Assembly: GCA_023387555.1 (NCBI GenBank)
Contig: JAEWHY010000420.1
Span: 1-5,656 of the forward strand
Reading direction: 5' to 3'
Length of the DNA stretch: 5,656 nucleotides
DNA from: Pseudomonadota bacterium
GTDB taxonomy: Bacteria > Pseudomonadota > Alphaproteobacteria > Rhizobiales > Xanthobacteraceae
Shown: in pieces, positions 1 through 5,450 of the stretch
Position numbering within the stretch: position 1 is the first letter of the stretch
Layout: each line of letters opens with the position of its first letter
Notes under the pieces: generated by a model
Database searches by the model: none
What the model saw: the letters and a program-made list of their open reading frames with translations, nothing else
What the model was told of the DNA's origin: nothing
Made by a program: the position numbers and the translations under genes

Positions 1-970
1 CCTTCGACTTGCCGGCCGCATGCAATTGCCACGCGGTCGACTGGATCGCGGGCATCGCCGCCTTCGAGGCTTCGTCGCCGTAGACCGGTGCAAATTGCGC
101 ACCGTTCGACGCAGCGTATTTCTTCAGCGTGTCGGACTTCGCGATGGCATTCTTCCAGACCATATCCATGGTCTCGCGGACGTTCGGGGGCACGTCCTTG
201 TGAATGAAGATGCCGAAATAATTCGCGTCGGGCTTGAAGCCCTCGACCGAAGCTGTGACCGGCGGAATTGGGCCATAGCCCTCGAGTTCGAGCGGCTTGT
301 CGGAGAGCACCGCGAGCGGACGCAACCGCTTGGCGCGGATCATCGCGGCTTGCTCGACGGCCAACTGCGTGGTGGCCTCGGTCTCGCCGGCGACGGTCGC
401 ATTCACGGCCGGATTACCGCCGTCATAGCTGACGTGCTTGTAGGAGAGGCCGAGCGCGCGGGTGAAGGCTTCGATCGCGGCGTGTCCCGAAGAGTTGATG
501 CCGGCCGTTGCCACCGAGACTCCGTTGGGCTTGGCCTTCATCGCGTCGACCAGATCCTTCGCCGACTTGTAGGGCGTGCCCGGATTGACGCCGAGCACGG
601 ACACATTGACGACGCTGAGATAGGGCCGCCAGTCGGAGAATTTGGTGTCGAGCAGGCCACTCACCGCATAGGTGCCGATGTCCTTCGCGGCGCCGGCGGT
701 CCAGGTGTATCCGTCCTTCGGCGCTTCGAGCGCCGACTTGGTGCCGATCGAGCCGGAGGCGCCGCCCTGATTGACGATCACGACCTTCTGGCCGAGCGCC
801 TTCTCGATCTCGATGGCGGCGACGCGCGTCACCTGGTCCGTTGAACCGCCCGCGGCCCAGGGCACGATGATCGTGATCGGTCGCTCCGGCTTCCAGGGAT
901 AGTTCTGCGCGGATGCGACGCCGGTGAATGCGACGATCGCGGACGCAACAACAAATGTTGTTCGCAGCAT
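1..970 (-). CDS. Bug/TctC-family periplasmic solute-binding protein (3' end beyond window)
   Basis: Periplasmic receptor of the tripartite tricarboxylate transporter (TTT) class, which binds a carboxylate and hands it to a TctA/TctB membrane pair. I translated 323 codons open to the window edge. Residues 1-21 form a Sec signal peptide (MLR, hydrophobic core, cleavage after ASA; no lipobox cysteine). The family pattern follows: RPITIIVPWAAGGSTD at 30-45, GASGSIGTKSALEAPKDGYT at 70-89, YDGGNPAVNATVAGE at 182-196 and a KRLRPLAVLSDK strand near 214-225. Family members are about 320-330 residues, so only a few C-terminal residues should be missing. The ATG at 970 has GGGAGG seven bases upstream; an in-frame ATG at 985 overlaps that Shine-Dalgarno and is unlikely. 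No TctA or TctB is visible, which is common because many Bug genes are orphans. The ligand cannot be predicted. The gene lies downstream of a TetR gene and an operator-like palindrome, so regulation by that TetR protein is a reasonable inference. Confidence 0.93.
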   Translation of the reverse strand, partial: MLRTTFVVASAIVAFTGVASAQNYPWKPERPITIIVPWAAGGSTDQVTRVAAIEIEKALGQKVVIVNQGGASGSIGTKSALEAPKDGYTWTAGAAKDIGTYAVSGLLDTKFSDWRPYLSVVNVSVLGVNPGTPYKSAKDLVDAMKAKPNGVSVATAGINSSGHAAIEAFTRALGLSYKHVSYDGGNPAVNATVAGETEATTQLAVEQAAMIRAKRLRPLAVLSDKPLELEGYGPIPPVTASVEGFKPDANYFGIFIHKDVPPNVRETMDMVWKNAIAKSDTLKKYAASNGAQFAPVYGDEASKAAMPAIQSTAWQLHAAGKSK

Positions 971-977
971 GCTCGTT

Positions 978-983
978 CCTCCC
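978..983 (-). promoter_or_regulatory. Shine-Dalgarno of the Bug/TctC gene
   Basis: The minus strand reads GGGAGG followed by seven bases (AACGAGC) and then ATG at 970. This strong, well-spaced site decides the start in favour of 970 over the in-frame ATG at 985, which overlaps it. Confidence 0.8.
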
Positions 984-986
984 ATG

Positions 987-1018
987 AAACGATTTGTGAA
1001 ATCGGCTTTTTGCCGTTT
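987..1018 (-). other. Alternative hairpins in the 5' leader of the Bug/TctC gene
   Basis: Just upstream of the ribosome binding site, 990-1004 is a perfect 6-bp hairpin (CGATTT, loop CAC, AAATCG on the minus strand). Next to it, 1003-1015 can form CGGC, loop AAAAA, GCCG. The two stems share the CG at 1003-1004, so they exclude each other. An outer AAACG/CGTTT pairing (987-991 with 1014-1018) could enclose a combined structure. No riboswitch class is recognised. It may be a structured leader or simply chance in an AT-richer stretch. Confidence 0.35.
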
Positions 1019-1081
1019 GTTTTGATGTTAGCGGCACGCCGTAGCGCGCGACAATGCTGCCGGGCTTCGACTTTCCGCTAA

Positions 1082-1097
1082 GTAACCATCTGGTTAC
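1082..1097. promoter_or_regulatory. Operator-like palindrome, probable TetR-family binding site
   Basis: GTAACCATCTGGTTAC is a perfect inverted repeat with 7-bp arms (GTAACCA/TGGTTAC) around a 2-bp centre. Its size, symmetry and TAACC/GGTTA half-sites resemble those of many TetR-family operators. It lies between the tetR-family gene (ending at 1253) and the Bug/TctC gene, about 112 bp upstream of the latter's start codon. It also sits directly downstream of a candidate -10 element, where a bound repressor would block transcription. Assignment to the neighbouring TetR protein is inference from position. Confidence 0.6.
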
Positions 1098-1098
1098 A

Positions 1099-1128
1099 AA
1101 TGCACCATGCCCGGGTGCGGAGCGTCAA
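1099..1128 (-). promoter_or_regulatory. Candidate promoter of the Bug/TctC gene
   Basis: The minus strand has TTGACG (1123-1128, five of six to the -35 consensus), an 18-bp spacer and TGCATT (1099-1104, only three of six to the -10). The transcription start would fall inside the 1082-1097 palindrome, a classic repression layout. A competing candidate closer to the gene is TTGTCG (1049-1054), 18 bp, TAACAT (1025-1030), four of six at each box. The sequence alone does not settle which, if either, is used. Confidence 0.3.
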
Positions 1129-1183
1129 GAGGGAATCCGTCCGGCGTCCTGTGAATGGCGCAGCGGTGGGCTTTTGCTCGCAT

Positions 1184-1222
1184 CCCGGCATGTTCCGGGT
1201 CATCCGGCACGTCACTTCGTGC
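1184..1222 (-). other. Two small hairpins downstream of the TetR gene (weak terminator candidates)
   Basis: Downstream of the tetR-family stop, 1207-1222 can pair as GCACG/CGTGC with a 6-base loop, and 1184-1199 as CCCGG/CCGGG with a 6-base loop. Neither is followed by a T tract on the minus strand, so they are poor intrinsic terminators. They might slow readthrough into the Bug gene. Apart from these, the operator, the promoter candidates and the leader hairpins, I see nothing in 971-1252, and no convincing small gene. Confidence 0.2.
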
Positions 1223-1252
1223 TGCACCGCGCTCCGGGAACGAAACTGCGTG

Positions 1253-1915
1253 TCAGGGACGCAGATAGCCGAGCACGACCTCTTCGATGTGCTTGCCACG
1301 ATCGGCCAGTGCGTCCGCGGCTCCAAGATCGCGCCCGAAGATCGTGGACAACGTGAAGCGGTTAGACAGGTAGAAAAATCCGAGCGAGGCGATCGTGACG
1401 TAGAGATGGACCGGATCGACTCCCGGCCGGAACGCTTTCTCCTTCACGCCACGTTCGAGCAGCGTGGTGATGATTCCGATCAGCGGCGAATGCAGTTCGC
1501 GGATTTTCTTCGACGTCTTGAGATGCTGCGCGCGATGCAGGTTCTCGGTGCCGAGCAGACTGAGAAACTCCGGATGCGCGATGAAGTAATTCCAGGTGAA
1601 CGCCACGAGTTCGCGCATCGCATCGACCGGATTGCGATCCGCCAGATGCAGCTGGATTTCGGCATTGCGGATGTTGGCGTAGGTCTCTTCCAGAACGGCG
1701 AGATAGAGTCCGTTCTTGTCGCCGAAATAGTAGTAGATCATTCGCTTGTTGACGCCGGATCGCTCGGCGATCTCGTCGACACGCGCGCCATTGAGACCAT
1801 GAGCGGTGAATTCCTCGGTCGCGGCGGCAAGGATCGCGGCGCGCGTGCGCTCGGGGTCGCGTTCGCCGGAAGGCCGTCGCGGCGGTTTGCTCTTGGTGGG
1901 GGCGGGGGCGTCCAT
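1253..1915 (-). CDS. TetR/AcrR-family transcriptional regulator
   Basis: A 220-residue DNA-binding repressor-type protein from the ATG at 1915. After a basic, proline-rich tail (residues 1-19), helix 1 is ERTRAAILAAATEEFTAHG. The helix-turn-helix is ARVDEIAERSGVNKRMIYYYFGDKNGLY at about 45-70, an almost textbook TetR signature with the YYYF recognition-helix end. The remaining ~150 residues are a helical ligand-binding and dimerisation domain (motif ENLHRAQHLKTSKK near 124-137) that does not reveal the ligand. No start has a good Shine-Dalgarno. The frame runs upstream to ATGs at 1942 and 2011, but these lie at the edge of and inside the intergenic palindromic repeat, so 1915 is preferred; 1942 is possible. 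The gene follows the beta-oxidation pair by 129 bp in the same direction. It may control that pair, the Bug gene downstream, or both; the palindrome at 1082-1097 favours the Bug gene. Confidence 0.92.
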   Translation of the reverse strand: MDAPAPTKSKPPRRPSGERDPERTRAAILAAATEEFTAHGLNGARVDEIAERSGVNKRMIYYYFGDKNGLYLAVLEETYANIRNAEIQLHLADRNPVDAMRELVAFTWNYFIAHPEFLSLLGTENLHRAQHLKTSKKIRELHSPLIGIITTLLERGVKEKAFRPGVDPVHLYVTIASLGFFYLSNRFTLSTIFGRDLGAADALADRGKHIEEVVLGYLRP

Positions 1916-1936
1916 CGAGCAGATCGTATCAGATTT

Positions 1937-2037
1937 CGTCATTCCGGGGCGCGGACGAAGTTCGCGAGCCCGGAACCCTGAGTGAGGTGAGGGAGTGGAT
2001 TCCGGGTTCACGCCTGTCGGCGCGCCCCGGACTGACG
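1937..2037. repeat. Palindromic intergenic repeat (REP-like, Bradyrhizobiaceae type)
   Basis: The outer arms CGTCATTCCGGGGCGCG (1937-1953) and CGCGCCCCGGACTGACG (2021-2037) are inverted copies matching at 16 of 17 positions. A nested pair, GAGCCCGGAACCCT (1966-1979) and TGGATTCCGGGTTC (1996-2009), matches at 11 of 14. A minor hairpin (GCGGAC, GAA, GTTCGC) sits at 1951-1965. The element nearly fills the gap between the acyl-CoA dehydrogenase stop and the tetR start and could fold into a long stem in RNA. From memory, similar 'ATTCCGGGGCGCG...GAGCCCGGAATCCA' sequences are dispersed in Bradyrhizobium and Rhodopseudomonas genomes. It could act as a transcription attenuator or mRNA-stabilising structure, but there is no T tract. 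It contains no coding sequence of its own. Confidence 0.8.
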
Positions 2038-2044
2038 CGGAAAG

Positions 2045-3271
2045 CTACCCCGCGTTGCCGCCGCCGGCGGCATGCTTGCGCAATTCCATCTTGGCAATGG
2101 TCTCGCGGTGCACCTCGTCCGGCCCGTCCAGGATGCGGATCGAGCGGGCGCGGGCATAGGCATAGGCGAGATGGAAATCCTGCGACAGCCCGCCGGCGCC
2201 GCAGACCTGGATCGCCCGGTCCACCACCTTCTGCGCCATGTTCGGTGCGACCACCTTGATCATGGCGATCTCCGCGCGCGCGGCCTTGGTTCCGACCTCG
2301 TCGATCATCTGCGCGGCATGCAGCGTCAGAAGCCGGGCCTGGTCGATCTCCATCCGCGATTCCGCAATCCAGTGACGGCTGACCCCCTGGTCGGCCAGCG
2401 GCTTACCGAACGCGGTGCGGGTGAGGGCGCGCTGGCACAGGGTTTCGAGCGCGCGTTCCGCGAGGCCAATGGTGCGCATGCAGTGATGGATGCGCCCCGG
2501 CCCGAGTCGCCCCTGCGCGATCTCAAAGCCACGTCCCTCGCCGAGAAGGATATTCGATGCGGGCACCCGCACATCCTCGAACAGCACTTCGGCATGACCA
2601 TGCGGCGCGTCGTCGTAGCCGAACACCGACAGCGGACGGACGACCGTCACGCCCGGCGTGTCCATCGGCACCAGCACCATCGACTGCTGCCTGTGCGCGG
2701 GCGCGTCCGGATCGGTACGGCCCATGACGATGGCGATCTTCGCGCGAGCGTCGGGCGCGCCTGTGGTCCACCATTTGCGGCCGTTGATGACGTAGTCGTC
2801 GCCCTCGCGACGGATCTCGGTGCGGATATTGGTGGCGTCGGACGAGGCCACGTCCGGCTCGGTCATGGCGAAGCACGACCGGATCTCGCCATCCATCAAA
2901 GGCGGCAGCCAGCGCTTTTTCTGCTCCTCGTTGCCGTAGAGGATCAGCGTTTCCATGTTGCCGGTATCGGGGGCCGAGCAATTGAAGCTCTCGGGCCCGA
3001 TCGGCGAGCGCCCCATGATCTCGCAGAGCGGGGCGTAGTCGCGATTGCTCAGGCCCTCGGCAAAATGCTTCTTCGGCAGCCAGAGGTTCCAGAGCCCGGC
3101 GGCCTTGGCCTTCGCCTTCAGCTCCGCCGTGACCGGCAGCTCGCGCCACCGGTCTTTCGCTTCGGCGAGCTGCCGCTCGAACACGGTTTCGGCCGGATAG
3201 ACATGCTCCTCCATGAACGCCGTCAGCCGCTTCGCAATGTCCTGCGCACGCGGTGAGGGCGGTGGGATCAT
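2045..3271 (-). CDS. Acyl-CoA dehydrogenase, ACAD10/11-like subgroup
   Basis: A cytoplasmic FAD enzyme of 408 residues that oxidises acyl-CoA to trans-2-enoyl-CoA, passing electrons to electron-transfer flavoprotein. Domains in order: N-terminal helical (about 5-128), middle beta (about 130-240) and C-terminal helical (about 245-398). The middle-domain signature is FAMTEPDVASSDATNI at 134-149, one residue longer between Glu and Asp than the usual TEPGAGSD and typical of ACAD10/11-like proteins. FAD and dimer contacts are suggested by RTAFGKPLADQG (285-296) and QVCGAGGLSQD (355-365). At the position of the catalytic glutamate of medium-chain enzymes (the E of YEGT) the sequence is LDGPDEVHRE, giving Asp382. 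The ATG at 3271 starts one base after the stop of the upstream hydratase/dehydrogenase gene, with AAGGA eight bases before it (3280-3284), so the pair is very probably co-transcribed and translationally coupled. The acyl substrate is unknown; ACAD10/11-type enzymes often take long, branched or hydroxylated acyl chains. Confidence 0.93.
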   Translation of the reverse strand: MIPPPSPRAQDIAKRLTAFMEEHVYPAETVFERQLAEAKDRWRELPVTAELKAKAKAAGLWNLWLPKKHFAEGLSNRDYAPLCEIMGRSPIGPESFNCSAPDTGNMETLILYGNEEQKKRWLPPLMDGEIRSCFAMTEPDVASSDATNIRTEIRREGDDYVINGRKWWTTGAPDARAKIAIVMGRTDPDAPAHRQQSMVLVPMDTPGVTVVRPLSVFGYDDAPHGHAEVLFEDVRVPASNILLGEGRGFEIAQGRLGPGRIHHCMRTIGLAERALETLCQRALTRTAFGKPLADQGVSRHWIAESRMEIDQARLLTLHAAQMIDEVGTKAARAEIAMIKVVAPNMAQKVVDRAIQVCGAGGLSQDFHLAYAYARARSIRILDGPDEVHRETIAKMELRKHAAGGGNAG

Positions 3272-3272
3272 G

Positions 3273-5363
3273 TCAGCTGTCCTTGCCGAGCGATCCGAAG
3301 CCGCGCCCTTCGTCGGCGAGCCGCTTCAGGAGCGGTGCCGGCTCATGCTTGGCGTCGCCGGCCTGTTTGGCGAATTCTATCAGCCGGTCGCGGATATAGG
3401 GCAGCCCGACCTGGTCGGCGTAATACATCAGCCCGCCGCGCCAGGCCGGGAAGCCATAGCCATAGACCCAGATCACGTCGATATCGCCCGGCCGCTGCGC
3501 GATGCCTTCCTCGAGGATGCGCGCGCCTTCGTTGATCATCGGGAACAGCAGGCGCTCGGTGATCTCCTCGCGGCTCATCGACTTACGCGCAATGCCAAGC
3601 CGCTGCGAGGTCGCGACGATCAGCGCTTCCACTTCCGGATCGGGCTTCGGCGTGCGCGAGCCGGCCTCGTAGAGATAGAATCCCTTGCCGGTCTTCTGGC
3701 CGAAGCGGCCCATCTCGCAGAGCTGGTCGGCAACCTCGGCGCGGGCGCCCTGCGCCTTGCGCATCCGCCACGAAATATCGAGGCCTGCGAGATCGCTGAC
3801 GCCGAACGGGCCGAGCGGGAAGCCGAACGACGTCAGCGCACCGTCGACATCCTGCGGCAGCGCACCCTCGAGGAGCAGCCGTTCCGCTTCGGTCGACCGG
3901 ACGCGCAGGATGCGGTTGCCGACGAAGCCGTGGCAGACGCCGACCACGACCGGCACCTTGCCGATCTTGCGGGCGATGCCGATCGCGGTCGCCAGCGTCT
4001 GCGCATCGGTATCCGCGCCGCGCACGATCTCCAGAAGCCGCATGACGTTCGCCGGACTGAAGAAGTGCATGCCCAGCACCGATTGCGGCCGGGCGGTGAA
4101 ATGCGCGATCTCGTTGACGTCGAGATAGGAGGTGTTGGTGGCCAGCACCGCGCCGGGCTTGCCGTTGGCGTCCAGCTTGCCGAGCACCTCGCGCTTGACG
4201 CCGATGTCCTCGAACACCGCCTCGATCACCATGTCGGCGTCGGCGATCTCGGCGATATCGGTCGTGCCGTGGATCAGCCCGGTCCGGATCTCGACATCCT
4301 CCGCGCTCATGCCGCCGCGCTTGGCGGACGCCTGATAATTCTTGGCAACCAGATCGAGCCCGCGCTTCAACGCGTCGGCGCTTGTCTCGACCACGGTGAC
4401 CGGAATGCCGGCATTGGCGAAACACATGGCGATGCCGCCGCCCATGGTGCCCGCGCCGATCACCGCCGCGCGCTTCACATCGGCGGCTTTCACGTCCTTC
4501 GGCAGGCCGGCGACCTTGGCGGCCTCGCGCTCGGCGAAGAAGATATGACGCTGCGCCTTTGACTGCGCACCGTTCTTCAGTTCGATGAAGGTATCGCGCT
4601 CGCGGATCAGCGCCTCGGCGACCGGCACGTCGAGCGTCCAGCGCAGCGCCTCGATCGCCTTTACCGGTGCGTGCAGTCCGCGCGCGCGCTTGACGTAGGG
4701 CGCGGCCAGTTCATCGAACTTGGCCGGATTGCCGCGCAGCTCGGCGAGCTTGTCGTTGCGATCGCGCGCGCGCGAGAGCGGGCGGCTCTCGGCAACCACG
4801 CGATTGGCAAAGGCCACCGCAGAAGGCACCAGATCGCCGGCGACGATCTCGTCGACCAGACCATAAGTCTTGGCGTCATCGGCTCCGATCGGATCGCCTG
4901 ACAGGATCATCGCCATCGCCTTGTCCATGCCGATCAGGCGCGGCAGGCGCTGCGTTCCGCCAGCGCCGGGCATCAGGCCGAGCTTGATTTCGGGCAAACC
5001 GAGCTTCGTTCCGGGTGCCGCGACGCGGAAATGACAGCCGAGTGCGACCTCGAGGCCGCCGCCGAGCGGCGTGCCGTGCAGCGCGGCGACGACCGGCTTC
5101 GGCATGGCATCGATCGCTTCGATGACGTCGATGGTTGTCGGGCTCACTGGCGGCTGATTGAACTCGGTGATGTCGGCGCCGGCGATGAAGGTCCGCCCGG
5201 CTGCGGCGATCACGACGCCCTTCACATCGGCATCGTCTCGCGCGCGCGACAATGCGTCGACCAGTCCCTTGCGCATCGCATTGTTGAGCGCATTGACGGG
5301 CGGGTGGTTGACGGTAATGACCGCGATCGCACCCTCGCGGCGAAACTCGACGACGTCCGACAC
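3273..5363 (-). CDS. Bifunctional enoyl-CoA hydratase / 3-hydroxyacyl-CoA dehydrogenase (FadJ/EHHADH-like)
   Basis: A 696-residue fusion that hydrates trans-2-enoyl-CoA and oxidises the L-3-hydroxyacyl-CoA with NAD+. The hydratase domain (about 1-190) has the oxyanion-hole segment GADITEF at 62-68 and both catalytic glutamates, Glu105 (GGGLE) and Glu125 (GLPEIKLG), with the normal spacing of 20. A linker leads to a Rossmann domain (about 297-475) with VIGAGTMGGGIA at 301-312. The dehydrogenase residues are intact: Ser412 (NTS), His433 (GMHFFSP), Glu445 (LEIV) and Asn483 (GNRIL), spaced as in human HADH. Two C-terminal helical domains follow (FPLGPFGVSDLAG at 515-527; FPMINEGARILEEGIA at 607-622). 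The GTG at 5363 is chosen because AGGGA lies seven bases upstream and the protein then begins directly with the hydratase fold. The frame extends to a TTG at 5450, but that overlaps a candidate -35 box. Length and the lack of a visible thiolase partner suggest a monomeric FadJ- or peroxisomal-type enzyme rather than the FadB alpha subunit; this is inference. Confidence 0.95.
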   Translation of the reverse strand: MSDVVEFRREGAIAVITVNHPPVNALNNAMRKGLVDALSRARDDADVKGVVIAAAGRTFIAGADITEFNQPPVSPTTIDVIEAIDAMPKPVVAALHGTPLGGGLEVALGCHFRVAAPGTKLGLPEIKLGLMPGAGGTQRLPRLIGMDKAMAMILSGDPIGADDAKTYGLVDEIVAGDLVPSAVAFANRVVAESRPLSRARDRNDKLAELRGNPAKFDELAAPYVKRARGLHAPVKAIEALRWTLDVPVAEALIRERDTFIELKNGAQSKAQRHIFFAEREAAKVAGLPKDVKAADVKRAAVIGAGTMGGGIAMCFANAGIPVTVVETSADALKRGLDLVAKNYQASAKRGGMSAEDVEIRTGLIHGTTDIAEIADADMVIEAVFEDIGVKREVLGKLDANGKPGAVLATNTSYLDVNEIAHFTARPQSVLGMHFFSPANVMRLLEIVRGADTDAQTLATAIGIARKIGKVPVVVGVCHGFVGNRILRVRSTEAERLLLEGALPQDVDGALTSFGFPLGPFGVSDLAGLDISWRMRKAQGARAEVADQLCEMGRFGQKTGKGFYLYEAGSRTPKPDPEVEALIVATSQRLGIARKSMSREEITERLLFPMINEGARILEEGIAQRPGDIDVIWVYGYGFPAWRGGLMYYADQVGLPYIRDRLIEFAKQAGDAKHEPAPLLKRLADEGRGFGSLGKDS

Positions 5364-5370
5364 AGCACAA

Positions 5371-5375
5371 TCCCT
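5371..5375 (-). promoter_or_regulatory. Shine-Dalgarno supporting the GTG start at 5363
   Basis: The minus strand reads AGGGA, seven bases (TTGTGCT), then GTG at 5363. The other GTG and TTG triplets in those seven bases are out of frame. This places the start 29 codons inside the longest open frame. Confidence 0.65.
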
Positions 5376-5421
5376 GAAACGATGGTCAGCCTGGCGATCG
5401 GCGCGCAGGCGCTCGGTTGCA

Positions 5422-5450
5422 TGTTTAGGAAGGGGGGGCGGCACTGTCAA
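5422..5450 (-). promoter_or_regulatory. Candidate sigma-70-type promoter of the beta-oxidation pair
   Basis: On the minus strand a perfect TTGACA (5445-5450) is followed by a 17-bp spacer and TAAACA (5422-5427), a weak -10 with three of six matches. The spacer contains a run of seven C. The start would be near 5415, giving a leader of about 50 bases before the GTG at 5363. No clear inverted-repeat operator is visible in the leader. The exact -35 and ideal spacing are the main support. Confidence 0.5.

Noticed and set aside
20..844. A 274-codon plus-strand open frame at the left edge.
   Set aside because: The minus strand here encodes a Bug/TctC protein with signal peptide and family motifs throughout; the plus-strand product is a low-information Arg/Asp/Gly-rich shadow.
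1916..1953. A promoter or leaderless start for tetR based on TACGAT just upstream of the ATG at 1915.
   Set aside because: No -35 element lies at the right distance, and the region upstream belongs to the palindromic repeat, so a single -10-like hexamer is insufficient.
1100..1981. A 293-codon plus-strand open frame covering the tetR gene and part of the intergenic region.
   Set aside because: It runs antisense to a textbook TetR helix-turn-helix gene, and its translation has no recognisable domain.
2072..3256. A 394-codon plus-strand open frame opposite the acyl-CoA dehydrogenase.
   Set aside because: It is the antisense shadow of a well-supported gene with intact family motifs, shows no recognisable fold, and has typical shadow composition.
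3213..4562. A 449-codon open frame on the plus strand opposite the bifunctional enzyme.
   Set aside because: Its translation is rich in Arg, Asp, His, Ala and Gly without any domain pattern, and it mirrors the GC-rich third codon positions of a clearly real enzyme on the other strand.
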